Of a DNA stretch of 64,000 bases, positions 17,261-26,316 are shown piece after piece. This DNA comes from an uncultured Lachnospiraceae bacterium (lineage in GTDB: Bacteria > Bacillota > Clostridia > Lachnospirales > Lachnospiraceae): contig ONHB01000008.1 in assembly GCA_900317505.1 (NCBI GenBank), positions 1-64,000 of the forward strand. Direction: 5' to 3'. Under the pieces are notes generated by a model that worked only from the letters and a program-made list of their open reading frames with translations, had not been told where the DNA came from and made no database searches. The first letter of the stretch is position 1; every line of letters starts with the position of its first letter. A program made the position numbers and the translations under genes.

Positions 17261-19006
17261 TTAATCTCTGACCTTGATATGAACCTCACGAAGCTGCTGC
17301 TCGGTAACCTCGCCGGGAGCTCCGCACATCAGATCCTGCGCATTGCCGTTCATCGGGAAGGCAATGACCTCACGGATATTTTCCTCATTCTTTAACAGCA
17401 TGATCATACGGTCAACACCGGGTGCCATACCTGCGTGCGGCGGTGCACCATACTGGAATGCATTGTAAAGTGCTCCAAACTTCTGCTGTAAATCTTCTTC
17501 TGTGTAGCCTGCAATTTCAAATGCCTTGACCATGATGTCCAGACTGTGGTTGCGGACAGCACCGGAAGATAATTCAACACCGTTGCACACGATATCATAC
17601 TGATAAGCCAGAATATCGAGAGGATCCATATTGTTTAATGCATCCAGTCCGCCCTGAGGCATAGAGAATGGATTGTGTGTAAAGATGATCTTCTTTTCTT
17701 CCTCGTCATACTCGTACATCGGGAAATCATTGATAAAGCAGAAACGGAATGCATTCTTTTCGATGAGATCCAGTCTTGTTGCGATCTCGGTACGAAGCTG
17801 GCCTGCATAGTTGGCAGCCTTTGCTTCCTTATCTGCGATAAAGAAGATGGTGTCTCCTGCCTTCAAACCGGCAAGCTGTGCGATCTCCTCTTTCATATCA
17901 TCCGGGATAAATTTATCAATCGGTCCCTTGTAAGTCATATCATCAAGTACTTCCAGGTATCCTAAGCCGCCCATGCCGATAGACTGTGCATACTTAAGAA
18001 GCTTTTCATGCTGGCCTTTGGAAAGCTTTGCATGTACATTGATCGCACGTACTGTCTTTTTGTGGAAGGGCTTGAATGTACATCTCTGGAAAAAGTCTGT
18101 CACGTCCACGATAACCAATGGATTTCTAAGGTCCGGTTTGTCGGAGCCGTATTTTAACATAGCTTCCTTGTAGCTGATAACCGGGTAAGGTGCTGCTGTG
18201 ACAAATGCACCTTCCGGAGCAAATTTTTCAAAGGTTGCTGTCAGGATTTCTTCTCCGGCACGGAAAACATCTTCCTGTGTCGCAAAGCTCATTTCAAAAT
18301 CCAGCTGATAAAACTCTCCAGGTGAACGGTCTGCTCTTGCATCCTCATCACGGAAGCAGGGAGCGATCTGGAAGTATTTATCAAATCCGGATACCATAAG
18401 CAGCTGTTTGTACTGCTGGGGTGCCTGAGGTAAAGCATAAAATTTACCTTTGTATTTACGTGACGGAACGATATAGTCACGGGCACCTTCGGGTGATGAT
18501 GCACAAAGGATCGGTGTCTGGATTTCCAAAAATCCCATCTCTGTCATCTTCTGACGTAAAAAGCTGATGACCTGTGAACGGAATACAATGTTGTCTTTTA
18601 CTTTTTTGTTTCTCAGATCAAGATAACGGTATTTCAATCTCAGATCTTCGCGGATTTCCTTGGAAGTCTGTACTTCGAAAGGAAGCTGTTTGTATACCTT
18701 GCCTAAAATCTCAACCTTGTGTGCCTCCAGTTCGATAGTACCGGTCGGGATCTTGAGATTGTAGGTCTCTTCATCACGATGCTGTACCAGACCTTCAACA
18801 CTGATACAATCTTCTTTATTGATACCGTCAAGTAAAGAGGTATCTCTCATAACGACCTGCATAACACCGTACATATCTCTTAAGTCAATAAAGGATACGC
18901 CGCCGTGGTCACGGATATTTTCTACCCAGCCGGCAATCCTTAATGTACTGTCAACGTCTGCTTCTGTAATCTGATTCATCGTATGGTCACGATAAATGTT
19001 TGACAT
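17261..19006 (-). CDS. aspS: Aspartyl-tRNA synthetase, bacterial type
   Basis: Charges tRNA with aspartate. Domains: anticodon-binding OB fold (1-110), class II core with motif 2 (CFRDEDARADRSPGEF, near 220), a GAD insertion (about 290-420) and motif 3 (GMAPGVDRMIMLL, near 528). In the OB domain the sequence is IRDHGG; His here is a reported determinant of relaxed (Asp/Asn) specificity, where discriminating enzymes such as the E. coli one have Leu. The second reported position (Gly in RPEGARN of Pseudomonas) is Glu here. A T-box leader precedes it. Confidence 0.95.
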   Translation of the reverse strand: MSNIYRDHTMNQITEADVDSTLRIAGWVENIRDHGGVSFIDLRDMYGVMQVVMRDTSLLDGINKEDCISVEGLVQHRDEETYNLKIPTGTIELEAHKVEILGKVYKQLPFEVQTSKEIREDLRLKYRYLDLRNKKVKDNIVFRSQVISFLRQKMTEMGFLEIQTPILCASSPEGARDYIVPSRKYKGKFYALPQAPQQYKQLLMVSGFDKYFQIAPCFRDEDARADRSPGEFYQLDFEMSFATQEDVFRAGEEILTATFEKFAPEGAFVTAAPYPVISYKEAMLKYGSDKPDLRNPLVIVDVTDFFQRCTFKPFHKKTVRAINVHAKLSKGQHEKLLKYAQSIGMGGLGYLEVLDDMTYKGPIDKFIPDDMKEEIAQLAGLKAGDTIFFIADKEAKAANYAGQLRTEIATRLDLIEKNAFRFCFINDFPMYEYDEEEKKIIFTHNPFSMPQGGLDALNNMDPLDILAYQYDIVCNGVELSSGAVRNHSLDIMVKAFEIAGYTEEDLQQKFGALYNAFQYGAPPHAGMAPGVDRMIMLLKNEENIREVIAFPMNGNAQDLMCGAPGEVTEQQLREVHIKVRD

Positions 19007-19053
19007 ATCTGTCTCCTCCTTAATTAAACCGATTTGTTTTGAACGGAGCGCAT

Positions 19054-19261
19054 AAAAAAAGTCCGTTCTGAAACATTGCTTGTCTCAGGACGAACATATC
19101 ATAAGTCCGCGGTGCCACCTGAATTACTGAATACAGTCACTCAAATCAATTGTACTGGCTGGTAAAGCTGTTATTCACACCGTTTCACTTTGCAAGGCTC
19201 TCACCATCCCTCGCTCGCTGGGAACGATAAACTGTGCTACTCGTCTTCGTCATTGCCATTT
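19054..19261 (-). promoter_or_regulatory. T-box leader of aspS with a likely Asn specifier
   Basis: The conserved T-box TGGCACCGCGGAC is on the minus strand at 19117-19105. It is followed by a terminator hairpin ending in seven T residues (19060-19054). Upstream are Stem I elements: GACGAAGACGAGTA near the 5' end and a GGTGAGAGCC-type apical part. On the 3' side of the specifier loop the order GAA-T-AAC-A parallels GAA-A-GGC-A of the Bacillus glyQS leader. That makes the specifier AAC (Asn) at 19172-19170, not an Asp codon. Uncharged tRNA would favour the antiterminator and raise aspS expression. Confidence 0.88.
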
Positions 19262-19267
19262 GATGAT

Positions 19268-19296
19268 ATTATATAAATTTGGATGAAAAAAGTCAA
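19268..19296 (-). promoter_or_regulatory. Promoter of the T-box-aspS transcript
   Basis: TTGACT, 17 bases, TATAAT on the minus strand, ending immediately upstream of the T-box 5' end. Near-perfect sigma-A consensus. Confidence 0.8.
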
Positions 19297-19365
19297 TGGT
19301 GAGGTGGGTGGATTATGGTTGGGATTTTTTAGACGGATGTCTTTTAGATGTTTTTTTAGACGGAC

Positions 19366-19591
19366 GTTTGCAGACAGCTTCTTTTATGTGGATGGACTAA
19401 TATTGATAAGATTATCTAAATATTCCATGGTTGGGTATTGGTTTCTGACGCACACGGCGCATAATCGGCATCCTGCCTCTGATGCGCCTTTTACGACATC
19501 CATGTCGTAAAGTGCTGTGGGTTGGGATGGAATATTAAGATAATCTAATCAATAGCGTCGGGTATCCACATAAAAGAAGCTGTCTGCAAAC
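19366..19591. repeat. Long inverted-repeat element (MITE-like)
   Basis: Perfect 28-bp arms at 19366-19393 and 19564-19591 enclose about 170 bases. Complementarity continues imperfectly inward (GATTATCTAAATATTCCA on the left against GGAATATTAAGATAATC on the right). Small nested hairpins lie at the centre, including TTTACGACAT/ATGTCGTAAA. The whole could fold into one hairpin of about 226 bases. No transposase is inside. It borders a broken gene, as expected of a non-autonomous mobile element, but copy number is unknown. Confidence 0.7.
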
Positions 19592-19594
19592 TGG

Positions 19595-19876
19595 CTGTGG
19601 CGAATAATTTTGAAGAGTTTATTTATATGGTATATAATAATAAAGATATATATGGTCAGTTAATAGTAGATGACAAAAAAATGAGCAACAAAATATATAG
19701 ATGGAAATTTATCTGTTTGTAAAGGTTTAGTATTTTTTGCTACAATTATTCTGGTATTTAGTTTATTTAAGCAAAATTGGGTTGTTACACAATTTAAACC
19801 AGAAAAGTGGTATTTAGACACAATAAATGAATTTAATAAAAAGATTGTTATAACTCATGCGTTAAAAGTTTTATAA
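19595..19876 (+). pseudogene. Decayed small membrane-protein gene fragment
   Basis: AT-rich sequence unlike its neighbours. One frame reads through VANNFEEFIYMVYNNKDIYG into SNKIYRWKFICL and stops at TAA. A frame shifted by one continues with DGNLSVCKGLVFFATIILVF, containing a membrane helix, and ends ITHALKVL at 19876. The fragment lacks a clear start and abuts the inverted-repeat element, so it looks like a 3' remnant carrying a frameshift. No family recognised. Confidence 0.5.
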
Positions 19877-19937
19877 AAGAAGATTTATTATGAAAAATAT
19901 AGAAATCTATAAATCATATTAATAAGGAGAGGCTCCT

Positions 19938-21494
19938 ATGATACTGGAAGTTACTAACTTAAGTCACGGTTTTGGTGATCGTGCTATTTTTGATAATGTA
20001 TCCTTTAAATTACTGAAGGGTGAGCATATTGGATTAGTCGGTGCTAACGGTGAGGGTAAGTCAACATTTATGAATATTATTACAGGAGTTCTCACTCCTG
20101 ATGAAGGCAAGGTAATCTGGGCTAAAAATGCCAAGATCGGTTATCTCGACCAACATACAGTACTTGAAAAGGGGAAGAGTATCGGGGATGTTCTAAAAAG
20201 CGCTTTTGCAAGACTTTTTGATATGGAAGCCCGTATTACGGAAATCTGCGATCAGATGTCCGGGGATATCGATGAAGCTACGATGAATGAATTATTGGAA
20301 GAAATGGGCGTTTTGCAGGATTTACTGGACAGTCACGACTTTTATATCATCGATTCCAAGGTTGAAGAGGTTGCGAGAGCTTTTGATCTTCTGCCACTTG
20401 GTCTTGATAAGGATGTTTCCGAGCTGAGCGGCGGTCAGCGTACCAAGGTTCTGCTTGCCAAGCTACTCTTGGAAAAGCCCGAAATTTTATTGCTCGACGA
20501 GCCGACCAACTATCTGGATGCCAACCACATTGAATGGCTCAAGCGTTATCTGCAGGAATATGAAAATGCTTTTATCCTGATCTCTCATGATATTCCGTTT
20601 TTAAATTCCGTTGTCAATATTATCTACCACATGGAGAATTGCGCGCTCGACCGCTATGTCGGCGATTATGATAAATTTATGGAGGTATATGAGGTCAAAA
20701 AGAGTCAGAAGGAAGCCGCCTACAAAAAGCAGCAACAGGAAATCCGTGAGTTGAAAGACTTTGTTGCCCGCAACAAGGCTCGCGTTGCTACCCGCAATAT
20801 GGCTATGTCGCGCCAGAAAAAGCTGGATAAAATGGATATCATCGAACTTGACTCAGAAAAACCAAAACCGGAATTTTATTTTAAAGAGGCCCGTACTCCC
20901 GGAAAAATTATCTTTGAAACAACCGATCTTGTCATTGGTTATGATGCAGCCACGCCCCTTTCCAAACCGATCAATCTGCGTATGGAACGAGGAGAAAAAA
21001 TTGCGATTGTCGGCACAAACGGTATTGGCAAGACAACATTTTTAAAAAGTGTGCTTGGTCTTATTCCCTCTTTGTCCGGATCTGCACAGCTTGGTGATTA
21101 CCTCTATCCCGGCTATTTTGAACAGGAGGTCACTCCCAGTAACAATTCCTGCATTGAGGAGATCTGGGAAACCTTTCCGGGATTTACACAATACGAAGTC
21201 CGCAGTGCTTTAGCCAAATGCGGTCTCACCACCAAACACATCGAAAGCAAGGTAAAGGTCCTTTCCGGTGGCGAACAGGCAAAAGTTCGCCTGTGCAAAC
21301 TTCTCAACAAGGAAACCAATGTCCTGCTTTTGGACGAACCGACCAACCACCTTGATGTCGATGCAAAAGAAGAATTAAAAAGAGCCCTTACAACATATAA
21401 AGGCTCCATTTTACTGGTATGTCACGAACCGGACTTTTATGATGGTCTGGTCGATAAAATCTGGAATCTGGAAGAATATTCAACCCTGTCATAG
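19938..21494 (+). CDS. ABC-F family ATPase (YkpA/YbiT-like)
   Basis: Soluble protein with two ATP-binding domains and no membrane segments, acting on ribosomes. First domain: GANGEGKST, LSGGQRTKVLLAK, LLLDEPTNYLD. The charged inter-domain linker (about 255-310) is Lys/Gln/Glu-rich. Second domain: GTNGIGKTT, LSGGEQAKVRLCK, LLLDEPTNHLD. Length 518 fits the translation-factor-like branch rather than antibiotic-resistance members, but this is not certain. The ribosome site is AAGGAGAGG. Confidence 0.9.
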   Translation: MILEVTNLSHGFGDRAIFDNVSFKLLKGEHIGLVGANGEGKSTFMNIITGVLTPDEGKVIWAKNAKIGYLDQHTVLEKGKSIGDVLKSAFARLFDMEARITEICDQMSGDIDEATMNELLEEMGVLQDLLDSHDFYIIDSKVEEVARAFDLLPLGLDKDVSELSGGQRTKVLLAKLLLEKPEILLLDEPTNYLDANHIEWLKRYLQEYENAFILISHDIPFLNSVVNIIYHMENCALDRYVGDYDKFMEVYEVKKSQKEAAYKKQQQEIRELKDFVARNKARVATRNMAMSRQKKLDKMDIIELDSEKPKPEFYFKEARTPGKIIFETTDLVIGYDAATPLSKPINLRMERGEKIAIVGTNGIGKTTFLKSVLGLIPSLSGSAQLGDYLYPGYFEQEVTPSNNSCIEEIWETFPGFTQYEVRSALAKCGLTTKHIESKVKVLSGGEQAKVRLCKLLNKETNVLLLDEPTNHLDVDAKEELKRALTTYKGSILLVCHEPDFYDGLVDKIWNLEEYSTLS

Positions 21495-21523
21495 CACTTG
21501 ACAGGATTGATTTTCATTTTTCA
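21485..21523 (+). terminator. Likely terminator of the ABC-F gene
   Basis: CCTGTCA pairs with TGACAGG over the stop codon, followed by ATTGATTTTCATTTTT. It lies between convergent genes. Confidence 0.5.
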
Positions 21524-21526
21524 TAA

Positions 21527-22663
21527 TTACCCGGAAATTTTTTTGCCCATACCGGGCTTCATATCAAAATACTGTGTAAAAGCCAAAAAGGCAGAAGGGA
21601 TTGCATATTCTTTTTCTGTCTTTTCTTTTGTGACCCAGTAGTAGTCATCTGACTTCTTATCCAGATTACAATCTGTATCTCCATCCGGCTTGTCATTCAG
21701 ATTATAATAATCAAGCGGCTCCACCATGATACGATACCCGCTCATCTGCCATTCAATATGTGAAAAAATATGCTTGGCCGGCAGGGTCTTTTGTATACGA
21801 AGCGGCGAAAGTCCCAATGACCGGATCACATCCACGGCTTCTTTTTCCGTCAGCTCGCCCTCGCAGTTGATGAGTTCATACATGGATGCCAAAAGTCCCT
21901 TTGCAGGTCTCTTGTGCAGTAAAATATGATCTTCATCACCCACGATCAGTATCGTACGCTTTTCCATACGTCTTGCTTTTTTGGCAGCTTTTCTGGGATA
22001 TTCCTGCCATATGTCTTTGCTTTTTGCCAGACACATATCCTTCCATGGACATTTCTCACAATGTGGCGCTCCGTTGGGGACACAGACAGTTGCTCCAAGT
22101 TCCATAAAGGCCTGATTAATGTCTCCGCTTCTGCCGGAAACATTCATAAAGGGAAGCAGCATATCCCGGACTTCATTTTTGGCTTTCTGGCTTAGTACAT
22201 CCTCTTCGTATAGAATCAGTCTGGAAATAATACGCAGTACATTTCCATCCACCGCCGGTACAGCCTCTCCAAAAGCAATCGATGCAATGGCTCCCGCTGT
22301 ATAGCTCCCAATCCCCGGAAGACTTTGTATTTCATCATAGGTCCGGGGAAACACACCGTCAAAACGTTCTTCAATCTGTATGGCCGCTTTTTGCATATTG
22401 CGGACACGATTGTAATATCCAAGGCCTTCCCACAATTTTAGCAGACGCTCTTCCCTGGCATGCGCCAGACTCTTTATGTCACATAGCTCCGTCATAAATC
22501 TCTCATAATAGGGCTTAACAGCTTCTACCCTTGTCTGCTGAAGCATAATCTCGGAAACCCATATACGATATGGATCCTTGCTTCCGCGCCATGGCAATAT
22601 TCTTTTATTTTGATCATACCACTCTAAAAGCGGTGTGATAATATCCTGATCGATCGTATTCAT
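21527..22663 (-). CDS. mutY: A/G-specific adenine glycosylase
   Basis: Removes adenine mispaired with 8-oxoguanine. It has a helix-hairpin-helix (LPGIGSYTAGAIASIAFG), the catalytic Asp in PAVDGNVLRI near residue 137, and four iron-sulfur Cys spaced C-x7-C-x2-C-x5-C (about 196-214). A C-terminal NUDIX-like domain (about 240-365) starts TILIVGDEDHILLHKRP. At 378 residues it is complete. It is convergent with the ABC-F gene. Confidence 0.93.
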   Translation of the reverse strand: MNTIDQDIITPLLEWYDQNKRILPWRGSKDPYRIWVSEIMLQQTRVEAVKPYYERFMTELCDIKSLAHAREERLLKLWEGLGYYNRVRNMQKAAIQIEERFDGVFPRTYDEIQSLPGIGSYTAGAIASIAFGEAVPAVDGNVLRIISRLILYEEDVLSQKAKNEVRDMLLPFMNVSGRSGDINQAFMELGATVCVPNGAPHCEKCPWKDMCLAKSKDIWQEYPRKAAKKARRMEKRTILIVGDEDHILLHKRPAKGLLASMYELINCEGELTEKEAVDVIRSLGLSPLRIQKTLPAKHIFSHIEWQMSGYRIMVEPLDYYNLNDKPDGDTDCNLDKKSDDYYWVTKEKTEKEYAIPSAFLAFTQYFDMKPGMGKKISG

Positions 22664-22702
22664 ATATCACTAAAAACTTCCAATTTATCATGTTCCATTT
22701 AA

Positions 22703-23611
22703 TCATGTATCATCCATGAACGGTACTCTGGCAGCCGGTACAACCTCCGACGCCGGAAGTGTATGTACCTCCTGGTCATCAAAAAAGATATGGGCTCCGA
22801 AGGCCTTTAATACCTCGCTTTTGCTGATTCCCCCGAGAAAAAATGCCTCATCAATCCGGATATTCCATGCCCGCAATGTACGGATCACCCTTTCATGCGC
22901 AGGTGCGCAACGGGCGGTAACCAGGGCTGTACGGATTGGTGACTTCTCTGCAGGAAACTCCTGCTGAATAGAGGATACTATTTGTAAAAATCTTGCAAAC
23001 GGTCCCGCTGCCAATGGATTCCTGGCATTGGTCTTTTCATTTTCGGTAAACGCCTCAAGACCTTTCTCACGAAAAATTTTCTCGGAATCCGCTCCAAATA
23101 ATACTGCGTCGCCGTCAAAGGCAATCCTGATCTGATCGATTTTTTCATCGGCATCATAAGTCTTGATACCATCATCTACAATAATGCCTGCTGCAATGCC
23201 ATCTGCAAGCGCGCTTCTTACATCATCCTCGTTGTGTGATAAAAACAGATCCGTGTGAAATGCGGATAAATAGGGTGCAAGCGGCATGCCGCTCGATAAA
23301 ACCGCGCGCGTGATCGGCAATCCATAATGCTCGATCGAATGAAAAATACGAAGCGATGTATCCGCACTGTTTTTGGACATGATAATGACTTCCACTCTGT
23401 TTTCCTGTCCGGGAAGCCTGTTTAAATTTAACAGAGCCCTTACAAGCATAAATCCGGGCCCGGGCTTTAATACCTCGTCCTCATGCTCGGTCTGATATTT
23501 GCAAAATGCCTCTACTCCCTGCGTTTCATAAATCTGACTTTCTCTGGTCAGATCAAATAATGCCCTTGTGCTTACTCCGACAACCAGCTTGTCATCTAAA
23601 TTGTATGCCAT
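22703..23611 (-). CDS. 5'-nucleotidase, cytosolic NT5C1-like family
   Basis: 302 residues of the Pfam 5'-nucleotidase family with a HAD-like fold. Early SVTRA-type nucleophile region (VVGVSTRALFDLT), IAFDGDAVLFGADSEKIF in the middle and IDEAFFLGGISKSEVLKAFG near the end match the family. It would dephosphorylate nucleoside monophosphates. It is followed on the same strand by mutY with a gap of about 40 bases, so co-transcription is possible. Confidence 0.85.
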   Translation of the reverse strand: MAYNLDDKLVVGVSTRALFDLTRESQIYETQGVEAFCKYQTEHEDEVLKPGPGFMLVRALLNLNRLPGQENRVEVIIMSKNSADTSLRIFHSIEHYGLPITRAVLSSGMPLAPYLSAFHTDLFLSHNEDDVRSALADGIAAGIIVDDGIKTYDADEKIDQIRIAFDGDAVLFGADSEKIFREKGLEAFTENEKTNARNPLAAGPFARFLQIVSSIQQEFPAEKSPIRTALVTARCAPAHERVIRTLRAWNIRIDEAFFLGGISKSEVLKAFGAHIFFDDQEVHTLPASEVVPAARVPFMDDT

Positions 23612-23643
23612 ATAACCGCCTCCATTTCTTAGCGGTCCGACAT

Positions 23644-24324
23644 CTAGATGCGCCTGTCCGCCTCAAACTTATTCCTCGTCAACAGACAGTTTTTCAATTC
23701 ATCGTATTGCTCCTGCGTGCTTCCCGGATTGAGCTCTATGTCCATGGTCAGAGCCATGATCTTTAGCATGTCATCCGTAATCCGCCGATGCAGCCCCGCT
23801 AAAATATTTAATTTTTCCTCGTATGAATCTGCATCTAAAAATGCTTCTACCTGTGGATCCATCTGATAGCCTGCATCCGATTTTACATCTGATTGTTCAT
23901 CCTGATGTCCTGCATTCGTTTTTTCATCAGATTGACTGCTCTGATACTCCACGTTTACATTTACATCTGATTTGCTTTCAAAATGCCCTGTATCCATTTG
24001 GGGATTTGACCGGCTGTCAGAATTACCTGTATCCGTCTTAGTGTCAGACTGACTGTAGGAATGTCCATTCTTATCATTAACGGTCGGTTGTGCCGAATCG
24101 ACCTTTGTAAACCGGTACTGTGCTTCCGCTTCCGGATACTTGATACGGTCCACCGGACTCATAAACTGTACCAGATCTCTCGCATATATCTCATAACTGC
24201 CGTATAAGGCCTGATATACCACGATCAGATGTCCATCCTCCGAATCCTTTGCTATAGCAAGGATCTGATAGGTGTTACCTTTAAAATGTCTGTATATTTC
24301 ATATGGCTTTGGATTATCTCTCAT
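23644..24324 (-). CDS. DUF1653-domain protein with a degenerate repeat linker
   Basis: 226 residues. The N-terminal DUF1653 domain (PYEIYRHFKGNTYQIL ... YEIYARDLVQFMSPVDR, residues 5-65) is a small domain of unknown role. A low-complexity linker (about 80-150) holds degenerate units of 14-17 residues built around QSD-K-D-G, and the tail (150-226) is predicted helical. The start at 24322-24324 follows GGAG by nine bases; the longer frame to 24435 lacks support. It ends 32 bases before the nucleotidase gene. Confidence 0.75.
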   Translation of the reverse strand: MRDNPKPYEIYRHFKGNTYQILAIAKDSEDGHLIVVYQALYGSYEIYARDLVQFMSPVDRIKYPEAEAQYRFTKVDSAQPTVNDKNGHSYSQSDTKTDTGNSDSRSNPQMDTGHFESKSDVNVNVEYQSSQSDEKTNAGHQDEQSDVKSDAGYQMDPQVEAFLDADSYEEKLNILAGLHRRITDDMLKIMALTMDIELNPGSTQEQYDELKNCLLTRNKFEADRRI

Positions 24325-24493
24325 AAATACATGCTCCTTTTTTCGGATATATTTACTATTATAATCGCAAAGCGCTTTACTGTCATTCTTTTCATGAAAG
24401 ATGGCAGAATTTACACGAAATATCTCATAACACATGCTGATAAAAAAATACCTTTCGATCCTGATATCATTTCAATATTTCTTTATAAAACAC

Positions 24494-24898
24494 TTAATAA
24501 GAATATGAAAAAACAAACTTTGCATGTGGAAACTGTGCTGTCAGATTCTTTAACCGCACATCCAGTTCATTCATGCCATCCTGATCCAGATAACGCATAT
24601 CGGCATGATGAACCGCCACTTCATACAAATCAGCAGCTTCTCCATATACCTTTGTCATCGTGATACCCGCATTTGGACATCCGTAGTCATTCAGTATATG
24701 CTTCATCTCCTTTAAGTATGCTTTTTCCAACTGATCTGTCTGTTGCTTGTCGATCTGTATAGCATTTTCGAGTGACTGGCTGTATACATTCATCGAAAAA
24801 AAAGTAAGAATGATCATGACCAGAATAAAACTGACCACCACAAATATCACATTTTTCCCTTCCTGATTATCGCATCCTTTTATCTGACTTTTATTCAT
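24494..24898 (-). CDS. Small single-span membrane protein, unrecognised
   Basis: 134 residues. Charged N-terminus, one membrane helix (about 17-36), then a soluble region with an amphipathic helix (ENAIQIDKQQTDQLEKAYLK) and a compact C-terminal part containing NDYGCPNAGITMTKVY. The topology looks like an N-in, C-out anchored protein. No family recognised. The ATG at 24896-24898 follows AGGAGG by six bases; the longer frame overlapping the MATE gene is rejected for that reason. Confidence 0.7.
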   Translation of the reverse strand: MNKSQIKGCDNQEGKNVIFVVVSFILVMIILTFFSMNVYSQSLENAIQIDKQQTDQLEKAYLKEMKHILNDYGCPNAGITMTKVYGEAADLYEVAVHHADMRYLDQDGMNELDVRLKNLTAQFPHAKFVFSYSY

Positions 24899-24912
24899 AA
24901 AAAACCTCCTGC

Positions 24913-24950
24913 TAAAATGAAACATCATCTTTTGAACTGGTTTCATTTTA
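24913..24950 (-). terminator. Inverted repeat after the MATE gene
   Basis: Perfect 11-bp arms TAAAATGAAAC / GTTTCATTTTA with a 16-base loop. It sits 35 bases past the MATE stop and just before the ribosome site of the next gene. It could be a weak terminator or a processing site; the T-rich arm is internal. Confidence 0.4.
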
Positions 24951-24984
24951 ACAGGAGACGTGTCCGTTATTTTGTACTCATATC

Positions 24985-26316
24985 CTATGACAAACTGATC
25001 ATCCATTTCCGTTTCTTGAAAATGACCAACGAAACAATCAGCCTGAATATTTCTTCTGTGGTAAGCAACGTATAGACACCGACAATACCCCACTTAAATA
25101 CATATGCTGCAAGCAGACACAGCGGAATTCCGATACACCATGTTCCGACAATATCAATTATCATGATGATTTTTGTATTTCCACCGCTTCTTATGATTCC
25201 TCCTCCAAGGATCATATTTTCCACCTTGACCGGAGCATACAAAGCAAAAACAATAAGCAGGATTTTTCCAAGCTCTTTTACGCTGTAATCCACACGGTAC
25301 AATCCGGTATATATTCCTGAAAGAAGAATTAACAATGCCGATACCGTGACTGCACCGATCAAGCCCGCATACATAATATTTTTTGATTCTGTATAAGCCC
25401 CATCGTATTCCTTCCTGCCAAGTCTCTTACCGACCATTACGCCTGCAGCTGCCGATAAACCGCTCAATGCACCAACGATCAGTCCCTGTATCGGACAGGT
25501 AAGTGTATAAGCCGCAAGGTTGGATGTACCAAGGTGTCCATATACCGCAGACTCCACATTCTGTCCCAGACTCCACAGAAATTCACTGACAAGAATCGGC
25601 GTAATCATGACCAGATAATCCCTGAGGGTTATTTTTTCAAAATGCAATGACAGCATCATTTTATCTCCATCTTTTCTGATACAGACAATAAACCCGATCA
25701 TAATAAATGCCAAATTAAACAACTGCGAAATAAGTGTCGCTATGGCTGCTCCTTTTATCCCCATACACGGAAATCCAAATTTTCCGAATATCAGCAAATA
25801 GTTAAGACCTGTATTTACCGCAACTGCTCCAAAGCTCGCTAAAAACGGTATCGTGGCATACTCCTTACAACGCAGCCATGCGGATAAAATGGTGCTAACC
25901 GCTATCGGAACATATGAAAATGCTATAATTCTGAAATAAACTGCTCCAGCTTTTATAATATTCACATCTTTTGTATAAAGTCCAAGGATCTGTGCCGGAA
26001 ATAATCCGGATGCAAGCAGGAACACTGCCGATATTATCAGCCCGCAAATAAAGCTTACATCCAACCCGGTCCACGCCTCCTTAGAGTCATCAGCACCAAT
26101 AAACTGTGCAATCAATATCCCGGCAACCGTGCTCACTGCACCTATGACTACGGAGAAAATCAAAGAAAAATTTCCACATAGCCCGACTGCCGATATATTT
26201 GTCTCTCCCAATTGACCGATCATAACCTGATCAATAATAGAAAATGATGCCTGCAGCATACTTTGCAGGGTTACGGGAATCGCTATTTTACACAAAGATT
26301 TCATAAACTCAGACAT
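24985..26316 (-). CDS. MATE family multidrug/cation efflux transporter
   Basis: 443 residues and about twelve membrane helices in two similar halves. N-terminal IPVTLQSMLQASFSIIDQVM and QLGETNISAVGL are typical MATE signatures. Drug or metabolite export driven by Na+ or H+ is expected; substrate unknown. Its ATG overlaps the stop of the LacI-type regulator by one base (TAATG), so the two are translated together and the regulator probably controls the pump. Confidence 0.9.
   Translation of the reverse strand: MSEFMKSLCKIAIPVTLQSMLQASFSIIDQVMIGQLGETNISAVGLCGNFSLIFSVVIGAVSTVAGILIAQFIGADDSKEAWTGLDVSFICGLIISAVFLLASGLFPAQILGLYTKDVNIIKAGAVYFRIIAFSYVPIAVSTILSAWLRCKEYATIPFLASFGAVAVNTGLNYLLIFGKFGFPCMGIKGAAIATLISQLFNLAFIMIGFIVCIRKDGDKMMLSLHFEKITLRDYLVMITPILVSEFLWSLGQNVESAVYGHLGTSNLAAYTLTCPIQGLIVGALSGLSAAAGVMVGKRLGRKEYDGAYTESKNIMYAGLIGAVTVSALLILLSGIYTGLYRVDYSVKELGKILLIVFALYAPVKVENMILGGGIIRSGGNTKIIMIIDIVGTWCIGIPLCLLAAYVFKWGIVGVYTLLTTEEIFRLIVSLVIFKKRKWMISLS

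Noticed and set aside
19283..19510. 75-codon plus-strand frame
   Set aside because: It runs into the inverted repeat, has no convincing ribosome site and no recognisable protein sequence.
24494..25093. 199-codon start for the small membrane protein
   Set aside because: It would overlap the MATE gene by over 100 bases; AGGAGG with good spacing supports the internal ATG.
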